From contig DATCTV010000034.1 in NCBI GenBank assembly GCA_036567785.1, positions 228,468 through 292,467 of the forward strand: 64,000 nucleotides of DNA, read 5' to 3'. Below, in pieces: positions 56,351 to 64,000 of the stretch. The DNA is from Desulfomonilia bacterium. GTDB taxonomy: Bacteria; Desulfobacterota; Desulfomonilia; UBA1062. The translations under genes were made by a program, and so were the position numbers. The notes below the pieces were generated by a model that worked only from the letters and a program-made list of their open reading frames with translations, had not been told where the DNA came from and made no database searches. Position 1 is the first letter of the stretch. Each line of letters starts with the position of its first letter.

Positions 56351-56662
56351 TCAACAGCTGCAAGTATCTCCGCAACCGCCTCCAGACGGCAGAGCCGATG
56401 TGAGCTGAAAGCCGGACCCTTCGGGAGTATCGATAAACTCGATTTTTATGGGGTTGGCTTTTTGATACAGTTCGGCGTCTATGACAAATTTTATGTCCTG
56501 CTCGATTAAAATAACATCCAGTTCTTGCGGCTCATCCAGAGCCATGCCCAGTCTGGGCCCGCCTCAACCGGCCTGAAGATACAATCTGATGGCCAGGGGT
56601 TCCTTCTGTTTTTTTAAAAAATCCTTGATCATGTTGCCTGCAATTTCCGTAACTTCTAGCAT
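56351..56662 (-). CDS. HesB/IscA-like selenoprotein with in-frame UGA
   Basis: The 103-codon gene starts at ATG 56662 with GGAGGAAAT just upstream. It reads L-E-V-T-E-I-A-G-N-M, then I-R-L-Y-L-Q-A-G, then UGA (56566-56564), then G-G-P-R-L-G-M-A-L-D-E and a C-terminal G-G-G-C-G-D-T-C-S-C. IscA/HesB proteins have Cys at the UGA position, so the UGA almost certainly encodes selenocysteine, as in the known HesB-like selenoproteins of deltaproteobacteria. A conventional call sees only the 64 codons after the UGA. It follows the acyl-CoA synthetase gene by 88 bases; a TATAAT lies in that gap. A role in Fe-S or metal handling is likely. Confidence 0.87.
56529..56543 (-). promoter_or_regulatory. candidate bacterial SECIS stem-loop
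   Basis: In mRNA orientation the hairpin is GGCUC, loop UGGAU, GAGCC, beginning 21 bases after the UGA. The loop has G at its second position, as bacterial SECIS elements require. A second possible hairpin (GCCCA/UGGGC) lies between it and the UGA. Confidence 0.55.
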
Positions 56663-56750
56663 ATTTCCTCCGAAGATGGTTTTCCTGATTCTGTTTAAAA
56701 TTATTATATGCCTGTGCTTTATCTATAGACTCAAAATCGGCTGGTCTATA

Positions 56751-58148
56751 TCAGCAATCAAGGTTGAGCCCCTCGGGCAGGTCTTCTTTCCTCTTCAGGA
56801 AACAGAACTGCCTGTAGGAGACTTCAAGCGCACGTACCGCCTCTTCAGGAGATTCGAACAGCGGCACATTGTATGTATTCCTGTAGTTCATGGTTTTTTC
56901 CGCCGAATTGGGTGTATAGATCGCCGCAGGTTTGCCATATTTCCGGCACTTGGCCACAAGGTCCTTGATTGCTTCAATCACCATAGGGTGCCACAGGCTC
57001 GGCACTGCAAGCAGGCCGTCGACCTCATCGCAGGATAGCAGGATGTCGAAGATTTCCTGGAAGGTGCTCATGGATATGGCGGGGCCGAGGTCTATGGGGT
57101 TGGTGACATTGAAAAGCTGACCGGTTTTGCTGAGCTTTTCCCGTGTTTCTTCCGAGAGCTCGGCCATTTCCAGTCCGGCCTCGACAAGCAGATCAGCCGT
57201 TATGCCGCCAAAGGCCCCTGAGTTGGTGAACACCGCAATTTTTTTACCCTTGAGAAGGGGCATGGACGTGAATATCTTGGGCAGGGAATGGAGTTCGGTT
57301 ATGCTTTTCAACCGGATTATACCCGCCTGGCTGCATGCCTTTTCAAAAACAGTATCATTATTAGCCATGCCTGCGGTGTGCGACATGGCGGCCCTTGCTC
57401 CTTCGCCAGTGCGGCCCACCTTGAAGGCCAGCATGGGCTTTTCAACCTTTGAGGCCACATCGATCAGCTTGCGGCCGTTTTTAACGTTTTCAAGGTACAG
57501 CCCGATAACCTCGGTCGTATTGTCCCTGCTGTAGTATTCAAGCATATCGGCCTCATCGATGTCTGATTTGTTGCCGATGCTGACAATCTTGTTAACCTTC
57601 ACGATGTCCTTGCTGAAGGATTCAAGGATTATGACGACTATTCCGCCGCTCTGGATAATGTACGAGATGCTCCCTTTGCTGTGTGCGAATGCATCGAAAT
57701 CTTCCTGCGTTATCCCGTAGAAACAGCAGAATTTGTTCTGCGTATTGAGAACCCCCAGGCAGTTTGGCCCCATGATGCGTATGCCGTGTTCTTTAGCCGT
57801 TTTACTGATTTCTTCCTGGTATGACTGACCGGCAGTCCCGCCCTCTGAAAACCCAGAGCTCTCAATTATTATATGCTTGATACCCTTGGCTGCGCACTGC
57901 CTTACGAATTCGGGAACGGTGGCTGCAGGGGATATTATCACTGCAAGTTCAACATCCCCGGGTATATCGGTAACTCTTACATAGCCGCTGCACCCGTGAA
58001 CGCTTTCGCCTTTGCGGTTAACGGCATAGACATCACCGGTGAACAGGGAATAAACCTTGACCGTCTGGATAATGGTGGCCCCGAGGTTGAAAAGGGAATT
58101 CGAAGCGCCTATCACAACAACCGATTTCGGATTGAAGAATACTTCCAT
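56751..58148 (-). CDS. CoA-binding (alpha-type) acyl-CoA synthetase, NDP-forming
   Basis: The 465-residue protein has an N-terminal CoA-binding Rossmann domain (V-V-I-G-A-S-N), then succinyl-CoA-synthetase-like domains with I-M-G-P-N-C-L-G and the catalytic-His loop S-H-T-A-G-M-A. It is an alpha-type part without its own ATP-grasp domain. The beta-type ATP-grasp protein at 43782-44456 is the likely partner. Together they would interconvert acyl-CoA plus ADP and acid plus ATP. The IscA-like selenoprotein gene lies just downstream. Confidence 0.88.
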   Translation of the reverse strand: MEVFFNPKSVVVIGASNSLFNLGATIIQTVKVYSLFTGDVYAVNRKGESVHGCSGYVRVTDIPGDVELAVIISPAATVPEFVRQCAAKGIKHIIIESSGFSEGGTAGQSYQEEISKTAKEHGIRIMGPNCLGVLNTQNKFCCFYGITQEDFDAFAHSKGSISYIIQSGGIVVIILESFSKDIVKVNKIVSIGNKSDIDEADMLEYYSRDNTTEVIGLYLENVKNGRKLIDVASKVEKPMLAFKVGRTGEGARAAMSHTAGMANNDTVFEKACSQAGIIRLKSITELHSLPKIFTSMPLLKGKKIAVFTNSGAFGGITADLLVEAGLEMAELSEETREKLSKTGQLFNVTNPIDLGPAISMSTFQEIFDILLSCDEVDGLLAVPSLWHPMVIEAIKDLVAKCRKYGKPAAIYTPNSAEKTMNYRNTYNVPLFESPEEAVRALEVSYRQFCFLKRKEDLPEGLNLDC

Positions 58149-58335
58149 GGCTGAAAAAGTCCTTTTAACGGGTCAGTTACAATCGCGAGCAAAAAATGTC
58201 AATTATTCTTGCCATCTCAAAAGGGTTCATACGTTTGATTTTTAAAAGACGTTGGTTTATAAGCATAGACTTGAAATCCGCAACAGATAAGGCTTGATAA
58301 AGTTCAGAAAGATAAAACAAGAGGAGGGATTGATC

Positions 58336-58935
58336 TTGAAAAGAACTGTTATCGCACTGATAGTCATGGTTGCATTCACCTGCAGCGCTTATGCCGCCAA
58401 GGCCCCCAAGACATCCAAACCGGAAGGAAAAAATCCCATCGTTCTGTTAAGTACCAGCATGGGGGATATAAAACTGGAGCTGTTCGAAAAAGAAGCGCCC
58501 ATAAGCGTGAAAAATTTTCTAGGTTATGTGAATTCGGGTTTTTATTCAGACACCATCTTTCACAGGGTGATCCCCAACTTCATGATACAGGGCGGCGGCT
58601 TCACAAAGGATTTTGTTGAAAAGCCTACCAATGCGCCCATAAAGAACGAGGCCGGAAACGGCCTTAGAAACGAGCGCGGCACACTGGCCATGGCCCGTAC
58701 ATTTATTATCGACTCGGCCACGGCGCAGTTCTTCATAAATGTTAAAGACAATACTTTCCTGAACCACAGCAGCAATACCATGCAGGGATTCGGCTATGCC
58801 GTATTCGGAAAGGTGATCGAGGGCATGGATGTGGTGGACAGGATTGCAGCGGTTCCGACAGGAAACAGAGGTGAATTTTCCGATGTCCCGGTGAAAGAAG
58901 TTGTTATCAAATCAATGAAGGTTATTAAGAAATAA
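58336..58935 (+). CDS. secreted peptidyl-prolyl isomerase (cyclophilin)
   Basis: The protein has 199 residues from a TTG at 58336, seven bases after AGGAGGG. It has a signal peptide (about 1-20, ending C-S-A-Y-A) and a cyclophilin domain with [29 protein letters not shown] and [12 protein letters not shown] longer frame from 58294 has no ribosome-binding site. It assists folding in the periplasm. Confidence 0.9.
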   Translation: MKRTVIALIVMVAFTCSAYAAKAPKTSKPEGKNPIVLLSTSMGDIKLELFEKEAPISVKNFLGYVNSGFYSDTIFHRVIPNFMIQGGGFTKDFVEKPTNAPIKNEAGNGLRNERGTLAMARTFIIDSATAQFFINVKDNTFLNHSSNTMQGFGYAVFGKVIEGMDVVDRIAAVPTGNRGEFSDVPVKEVVIKSMKVIKK

Positions 58936-58963
58936 ATAAAGGCTTTAGCAAATTAAACACAGG

Positions 58964-59007
58964 CACCGCCGGAGATGGAAGGGTCTTCTTAGGCGGTGTT
59001 CTTTTAT
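58964..59007 (+). terminator. intrinsic terminator after the cyclophilin gene
   Basis: CACCGCC (58964-58970) pairs with GGCGGTG (58992-58998), followed by TTCTTTT. The rest of the 58936-59241 interval has no feature I can support beyond a possible prfC leader. Confidence 0.75.
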
Positions 59008-59241
59008 CTTGCAATTTACTGTAATTTGGTGCTATGCGCCCCGCTATGAAAAATCCATCGCCATATTATATGAAGAAACATTCAACAGGCTGGATTAATT
59101 CCGGAAATACTCCGCCCTGAAATCAATAGTCCTTTCGTTTATCTGAAGAATAATCCTTTTATTACAGGAATGTTCCTTGAAGGTTTATTGAATCGGACTG
59201 ATAACGGGCGAAAACAAAAGCAGCAGGAAAGGTAAAATATT

Positions 59242-60858
59242 ATGAACGGCATGAATAACGAGATCGGAAGGCGCAGGACACTGGCAATCGTCTCTCACCC
59301 TGATGCGGGCAAAACGACCCTTACGGAAAAGCTGCTTCTCTACGGCGGAGCCGTTCAGCTGGCGGGGTCCGTCAAGGCCAGGAAAAATCAGCGCTCCACC
59401 ACTTCGGACTGGATGGAACTCGAACGCCAGCGCGGCATTTCCATAAGCTCGACCGTGCTTTCTTTCGAATATAACGGACATCTGATAAACCTGCTCGATA
59501 CACCCGGGCACAAGGACTTTTCCGAAGATACATACCGTGTGCTTACCGCAGTCGATGCGGCAATCATGGTAATAGACGCAGGCAAGGGCATCGAGAGCCA
59601 GACAAAAAAACTCTTTGAAGTCTGCAGGATGCGGGGCATCCCCATATTCACGTTCATGAACAAGATGGACAGACCTTCCCGGGAACCTCTGGAACTGCTG
59701 GACGAGCTTGAGAGCGTCCTTGGCATAGGGGCCTATCCCATAAACTGGCCGCTGGGCACTGGGCCTCAGTTCAAGGGAATCTGGGACAGGCGGACCAAGC
59801 TGGCACATTTTTACGAGCGCACCCCGGGAGGCTCTTTTCGTGCACCTGTTTCCAGCTTCGGCCTGACTGACCCGGTCGTCAGAGACCAGCTGGACGAAGC
59901 CACCTATAAGAACGTATGCGAGGAAGTTGAAATGCTTGACGGGGCCGGTGCGGATTACAGCCGGGCCGAGGTCCTTGCCGGCAAAATAACACCTGTTTTT
60001 TTCGGGAGCGCATCGAATAATTTCGGTGTGCAGCTCCTGCTTGACGGATTCATAGAGCAGTCTGCGCCACCCATGCCGCGCATGAGCCGGGGCTTGCCGG
60101 TCAAGCCCGAAAACAGCGCGTTCTCCGGTTTTGTTTTCAAGATTCACGCGAACATGGACCCGAACCACCGTGACCGGATAGTATTCATCCGGGTCGTATC
60201 GGGCCGTTTCACCCGTGATATGACGGTCACTCATGTGCCGAGCGGAAAGAAGCTGAGACTTTCAAATTCAAATAAGATATTCGGCCGCGACAGGGAAACC
60301 GTCGACGAGGCATATCCCGGCGATGTCATCGGGATTGCAGGGGCTAAAACCCTTTCCATAGGTGACACGCTAACCGAAGACCCCAACGTGCTCTTTAACG
60401 AGATTCCACGATTCCCTCCGGAGTGCTTCGCCTTTATCCACAATGAAATCCCGTCCAACTATAAGCGGTTCTATGACGGGTTGAATCAGCTGCTGGCCGA
60501 AGGGGTTGTGCATGCCTTCGAGCTGCCTGATGCCGCACAAAGGGTGCCTCTGCTGGCGGCTGTCGGACCCTTGCAGTTCGAAATCGTCAAGTACCGTCTG
60601 GAATCGGAATACGGTGCGCCTTCCCGCCTCGAAATTGCGGACTGGACTCTTGCCAGGTGGTTCAAGGATCCCGGAGTAAATACGGAAAAGCTGATGCTTC
60701 CCACAGGGGCGAAAATCGCAAGAGACAGGACCGGCCAGAACCTGATCCTTTTCCCGACCGAATGGAACCTGAGGTATTTTATCCAGAACAACAAAGACTG
60801 CGAGTTGAGCGAATATCCGGCAATGGCGCCTGAAGACTTATTGCAGCGCGTTGCCTGA
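59242..60858 (+). CDS. prfC: peptide chain release factor 3
   Basis: The 538-residue GTPase has H-P-D-A-G-K-T-T-L-T-E-K, G-I-S-I-S-S-T-V, D-T-P-G-H-K-D-F-S-E-D-T and N-K-M-D-R, and the RF3-specific C-terminal domain (N-L-I-L-F-P-T-E-W-N-L-R). It recycles RF1/RF2 after termination. A GGAAAGG site lies about 10 bases before the ATG. A 349-codon antisense frame overlaps it but is a shadow. Confidence 0.96.
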   Translation: MNGMNNEIGRRRTLAIVSHPDAGKTTLTEKLLLYGGAVQLAGSVKARKNQRSTTSDWMELERQRGISISSTVLSFEYNGHLINLLDTPGHKDFSEDTYRVLTAVDAAIMVIDAGKGIESQTKKLFEVCRMRGIPIFTFMNKMDRPSREPLELLDELESVLGIGAYPINWPLGTGPQFKGIWDRRTKLAHFYERTPGGSFRAPVSSFGLTDPVVRDQLDEATYKNVCEEVEMLDGAGADYSRAEVLAGKITPVFFGSASNNFGVQLLLDGFIEQSAPPMPRMSRGLPVKPENSAFSGFVFKIHANMDPNHRDRIVFIRVVSGRFTRDMTVTHVPSGKKLRLSNSNKIFGRDRETVDEAYPGDVIGIAGAKTLSIGDTLTEDPNVLFNEIPRFPPECFAFIHNEIPSNYKRFYDGLNQLLAEGVVHAFELPDAAQRVPLLAAVGPLQFEIVKYRLESEYGAPSRLEIADWTLARWFKDPGVNTEKLMLPTGAKIARDRTGQNLILFPTEWNLRYFIQNNKDCELSEYPAMAPEDLLQRVA

Positions 60859-60874
60859 AAGTAATTTGCCCGGA

Positions 60875-61717
60875 TTATTTTAAAGGCTTTATGCCGAGAA
60901 TTTTCCGGGCCTCTTCGGGTGTAGCCACTTCACGCCCGATTTCGCGTGCGAGACGCACCACCCTTTCGGCAAGCTGGGCATTGCTTTTTGCGAGCTCTCC
61001 TTTTTTATAATAGATATTGTCTTCAAGGCCGATCCTGACGTTTCCGCCCATAATCAATGACGCCACGTTCATTTCCATCTGAAAGCGCCCTATCCCCGAA
61101 ACATTGAAAATAGAGCCTTCGGGCAGGAGGTCTATCATGGTCAGCAGGTTCTTTGTCGTTCCTGCATATCCGCCCATGCCGTCCACACCCATTACACAGT
61201 TGATGTAATAGGGCTTCTTGATGAGGTTTTTTCTGATGAGGTTTTCGACCTCACCGAACATGGACGGGTTGTAGACTTCCATTTCGGGCTTTATATCCAG
61301 TTCGATCATCTTTGCGGCGAATGCTTCAATTTCGCTCCTGAGGTTCGTGAACGGGCTTTCCTTTTTTTCCTTACCGACAAAGAACACGACGGTGCCCATA
61401 TTGAGGGAAGCGGATTCGGGCCCGGCGTTAAGGCTTAGAACTCTTTCGTTTATCGGTATGCCCACGCCCCCTGTCGTATTCTGTATAATGACAGGGCATT
61501 TCGCCCTTATGCCCGCGTTGATCTCTTTGAAAATTTCAGCGTTTCCAATGCTTCGGCCTTGCTTATCCCTGGCATGCAGGTGAACGATTGAAACGCCTGC
61601 ATTGTAACAGTCGTATGCGTCATTTATGATCTCGTCAGGCTGCTCCGGCAGGTTCGGGTTTGCCTCCTTGCCCTGCATCGCCCCTGTAAGCGCCGCTGTT
61701 ATGATAAGTTTTTCCAT
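60875..61717 (-). CDS. beta-keto acid cleavage enzyme (BKACE/DUF849)
   Basis: The 280-residue Zn enzyme has the metal motif V-H-L-H-A-R-D near 45-51, N-T-T-G-G and the C-terminal I-R-I-G-L-E-D. Family members cleave beta-keto acids with acetyl-CoA, as in lysine (Kce) or carnitine breakdown; the substrate here is not clear. The start at 61717 lies six bases after AGGAGG, and the ten extra upstream codons are unlikely to be translated. Confidence 0.9.
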   Translation of the reverse strand: MEKLIITAALTGAMQGKEANPNLPEQPDEIINDAYDCYNAGVSIVHLHARDKQGRSIGNAEIFKEINAGIRAKCPVIIQNTTGGVGIPINERVLSLNAGPESASLNMGTVVFFVGKEKKESPFTNLRSEIEAFAAKMIELDIKPEMEVYNPSMFGEVENLIRKNLIKKPYYINCVMGVDGMGGYAGTTKNLLTMIDLLPEGSIFNVSGIGRFQMEMNVASLIMGGNVRIGLEDNIYYKKGELAKSNAQLAERVVRLAREIGREVATPEEARKILGIKPLK

Positions 61718-61836
61718 TAGCTGCCTCCTGTCGTTTTTCCTGATCATTCAAGGCCTTTTATCTCCGATGTTTTTTCAGTATTTGTCAAGATGAAGTGATA
61801 AAAAAGGATATAGAGATGATGTTTTTTCACTGACCT

Positions 61837-63408
61837 TCAGGCGTTTCCTGACAGAATTGCATCAGCCGCCCTTATACCGTCCACTGCCGAGCTTACAATG
61901 CCTCCTGCATAGCCTGCACCTTCACCCACCGGATATAGACCTGGAATTGAAACAGACTGCATATCTTCGCCCCGCAGTATGCGAACAGGTGATGATGTTC
62001 TTGTCTCAACCCCTATAAACAGGGCCTCTTCGGTTATGTATCCTTTCATCTTTTTTTCGAAAATTCTCAATGCGAGCCTTATCTCTGAGACTATCCATCC
62101 CGGAAGATATGCATGGTCGGAAGGATTGAGGCCGGGCATGAAAGAGGATTCAGGGAGCGTGGAGTCTTTCCTGTCTGCCAGAAAAGAGGTGATACGCTGC
62201 GCAGGGGCATTGAAACCGCCACCGCCGGCCGAGAAGGCCCCCCTTTCAAGAAGACGCTGAAAATCGATGCCAGCAAGCGCATCACCCGGAATATCCTCAG
62301 GCATTATGGTTACCACTATGGCGGCATTAGAAAAACTGCCGCATCTTTTAGAGTAACTCATGCCGTTTATGCAGAGCATACCTCTTTCCGATGAAGAATT
62401 GATAACCTCTCCTCCCGGGCACATGCAGAAGGAATATGTTCCCCGGCCGGTTGATCTGTTGTTGAATGTGAGGACATATTCCGCTGCGGGAAGCACGCCT
62501 TTGTCCGCGAAAGTGCCGTACTGTATGCGGTTGATGAGGGCCGCCGGATGTTCAGCCCTGAGCCCAGCTGCAAAACCTTTTTTCTCCAGGATGACACCGG
62601 TATTCTTAAGCATTTCATATGTGTCGCGCGCGGAATGTCCGCAGGCAAGCACCACCGCGTCTGCCGTATATTCGTTGCCTGTTTGCGTAATAAGACCCGT
62701 TGCCCGGGATTCATGAAGAATAAGAGAGCATGCCTTTTCGAAAAATTTTATCTGCGAACCCGAACTGAGAATGCATTGCCTGATGTTTTTTATTATGTCT
62801 TTCAGCCTGTCCGTACCCAGGTGCGGCTTCTGTTCATAACGGATGCTTAAAGGGGCGCCCATTTCAATAAGCTTATCGAGCATCCAGTTGATTTCGGGCC
62901 TGCGTATCCGGGTCGTAAGTTTGCCGTCCGAATATGTCCCGGCTCCGCCTTCTCCAAAGAGGACATTGCTTTCCTCATTGAGAACCCCGCCTTTTTTCAG
63001 GAGCTCGATATCCGCCATGCGTTCTTCTACGGGTTTACCTCGCTCAATTACAGTGACCGCCGCGCCCCGTTCAATGAGTCTGAGCGCACAAAATAGCCCT
63101 GCAGGTCCTGCTCCTACAATAATTACGTTAAGAGGTTTCAATAAGTTTCCGGCTGGTAAATAAACAGGGACTTCCATGGCAGGGCTTGTTCCGGGCATCT
63201 TAAGCAAATTCCCGGCGGCATTATCCGGGACATCCGCTTCTATCCTGTACCGCCATACGATTGCGGCCTTGTCGCGGGCATCAAGCGATTTTCTGAGAAC
63301 CTTGAACGGGGTGTTTACCGGCAGGCCGTAAAGGGCTGTGAGCTTTAAAGAAAGGTCTTCTTCTTTTTCAAATGGCGAAAGTTCGATGGAGTCAAAAACG
63401 AGTTTCAT
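61837..63408 (-). CDS. COG2509-type FAD/NAD-dependent dehydrogenase
   Basis: The 523-residue flavoprotein has G-A-G-P-A-G-L-F (FAD loop near 100), the family-specific L-F-G-E-G-G-A-G-T-Y-S-D-G-K-L-T and C-M-C-P-G-G-E-V-I, and G-E-G-A-G-Y-A-G-G-I at the C-terminus. The role of this family is not established. The start at 63408 overlaps the acetyltransferase stop (ATGA); the longer frame to 63570 is inside that gene. Confidence 0.87.
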   Translation of the reverse strand: MKLVFDSIELSPFEKEEDLSLKLTALYGLPVNTPFKVLRKSLDARDKAAIVWRYRIEADVPDNAAGNLLKMPGTSPAMEVPVYLPAGNLLKPLNVIIVGAGPAGLFCALRLIERGAAVTVIERGKPVEERMADIELLKKGGVLNEESNVLFGEGGAGTYSDGKLTTRIRRPEINWMLDKLIEMGAPLSIRYEQKPHLGTDRLKDIIKNIRQCILSSGSQIKFFEKACSLILHESRATGLITQTGNEYTADAVVLACGHSARDTYEMLKNTGVILEKKGFAAGLRAEHPAALINRIQYGTFADKGVLPAAEYVLTFNNRSTGRGTYSFCMCPGGEVINSSSERGMLCINGMSYSKRCGSFSNAAIVVTIMPEDIPGDALAGIDFQRLLERGAFSAGGGGFNAPAQRITSFLADRKDSTLPESSFMPGLNPSDHAYLPGWIVSEIRLALRIFEKKMKGYITEEALFIGVETRTSSPVRILRGEDMQSVSIPGLYPVGEGAGYAGGIVSSAVDGIRAADAILSGNA

Positions 63409-63914
63409 TCCTGATCCGGTATAAGCGCCTTTACATAAATGATTTTTCCGTCTCCTGGCGTGTAGTAATCCTTGAGGAAGGCCTCTTTTTTGTAGCCGCA
63501 TCTCTTGTAGAACTTCTGAGTTGGCGCGTATTGGTCCCTTGCCGAGGTCTCGATATATATGCGTCTGCATCCCATTTTCGATGCGATTTGTTCAGTCTCA
63601 TAGAGGAGGAATTCCCCGATGCCTTTTCTCTGAAAATCGGGATGCACTGCTATCCAGTAAAGGTCGAAGCTGCCAAAGGTGCAGGGTATCTCGCCGAAGC
63701 ATGTATATCCTGCAACGCGGCCTGAAACATCTGCAAAAAGGAAGCTGTATCCGCTTTCCGCACCATATTTGAGTCTGTTAAGCGCAAGATCCACTCCGAT
63801 CTCTATTTCTTCTCGATAAAAAAAGCCTGTAGCAGTGAGGATATCATGAATCGATACGATATCCTCTTTGCAGATAACCTGCCTGAAAACAGGCTTGGTC
63901 AGTAATCCAGACAT
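63405..63914 (-). CDS. GNAT-family N-acetyltransferase
   Basis: The 169-residue protein has the acetyl-CoA loop V-H-P-D-F-Q-R-K-G-I-G and F-Y-K-R-C-G-Y near the C-terminus. RimI-like GNATs act on protein N-termini or small amines; the substrate is not known. It overlaps the flavoprotein gene by four bases and starts one base after the stop of an upstream gene. Confidence 0.87.
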   Translation of the reverse strand: MSGLLTKPVFRQVICKEDIVSIHDILTATGFFYREEIEIGVDLALNRLKYGAESGYSFLFADVSGRVAGYTCFGEIPCTFGSFDLYWIAVHPDFQRKGIGEFLLYETEQIASKMGCRRIYIETSARDQYAPTQKFYKRCGYKKEAFLKDYYTPGDGKIIYVKALIPDQE

Positions 63915-64000
63915 TTAATGGCAGGCGGATGAAATTATCTGGCCGATTGTCTGGGCGTAACTCAGGCCTGTCTCCTGTGCTGCCGCAGCCAGTCCGCTCT
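63915..64000 (-). CDS. C-terminal end of an unidentified protein, truncated by window
   Basis: The frame is open from the right edge to a TAA at 63917-63915 and gives 27 residues, ending I-S-S-A-C-H. It abuts the acetyltransferase start, so it is probably the preceding gene of the same operon. The fragment is too short to name. Confidence 0.55.
   Translation of the reverse strand, partial: SGLAAAAQETGLSYAQTIGQIISSACH

Noticed and set aside
56351-56353. Second UGA at the end of the IscA-like gene as another selenocysteine
   Set aside because: It follows the terminal C-S-C and only five codons remain before the next stop, so it is the normal stop.
59185-60234. 349-codon open frame on the - strand
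   Set aside because: It is antisense to prfC, whose motifs are all present, and shows no family signature; it is a GC-rich shadow frame.

Overview
The window reads as an ordinary chromosome of an anaerobic bacterium, most likely of the Desulfobacterota/Deltaproteobacteria. The clues are a HesB/IscA-like selenoprotein gene, ADP-forming acyl-CoA synthetase subunits, a beta-keto acid cleavage enzyme, a pyruvoyl-type arginine decarboxylase, ArsM, and a cobalamin radical SAM/ketosynthase locus. The taxonomic guess is inference from gene content; there is no rRNA here. I see no insertion sequence, prophage, integrase or CRISPR array.

Region 1 (1-11.65 kb) is the most unusual part: a specialised acyl-chain (type II FAS/PKS-like) locus cut by the left edge. 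On the + strand: the end of a PlsC-type acyltransferase, a complete ketosynthase and a small membrane protein. On the - strand: a four-gene operon with a cobalamin-binding radical SAM enzyme, a ketosynthase fused to a chain-length-factor-like domain, a second cobalamin radical SAM enzyme and an acyl-adenylating ligase. A free-standing acyl carrier protein gene diverges from that operon across a 16-bp perfect palindrome. Between the two arms lie a five-helix membrane-anchored GH78-like glycosidase and a 33-residue basic ORF. The layout resembles aryl-polyene/flexirubin clusters, but has radical SAM enzymes of a kind also found near ladderane-type lipid genes.

Region 2 (11.7-15.9 kb) is a compact polyamine operon: XRE-cupin regulator, SpeH, PdaD, SpeE, SpeB, then a Trm112-like protein and a purine nucleoside phosphorylase. 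It encodes a full route from arginine to spermidine, and two matching inverted repeats sit at its promoter. A Gly-rich lipoprotein, ybaB and recR follow on the other strand.

Region 3 (18.3-31.5 kb) is the conserved translation/RNA operon, transcribed leftward: tRNA-Gly(CCC), rimP, nusA, ylxR, infB, ylxP, rbfA, nrnA, truB, rpsO, pnp and an M16 peptidase. yjbQ-tatD-suhB lie upstream, also leftward. Transcription switches direction near 31.5 kb. Rightward lie a consensus-like parS site, parA, parB, dnaN, gyrB and gyrA, an origin-proximal set from which dnaA and recF are missing in this window.

Region 4 (40-51.8 kb) holds housekeeping genes, mostly leftward: ddl, a metallophosphoesterase, apgM, dus and an ATP-grasp acyl-CoA synthetase subunit, then an RRM protein and an enoyl-CoA hydratase (both rightward), and a ROK kinase, LysM protein, PBP1A and ubiE/menE-type methyltransferase.

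Region 5 (52-64 kb) holds an amidohydrolase/zinc dehydrogenase pair, arsM with a Cys-rich AbrB-like protein, the in-frame-UGA IscA/HesB gene downstream of an acyl-CoA synthetase alpha subunit, a secreted cyclophilin, prfC, a BKACE enzyme, a COG2509 flavoprotein, a GNAT acetyltransferase and the tail of one more gene.
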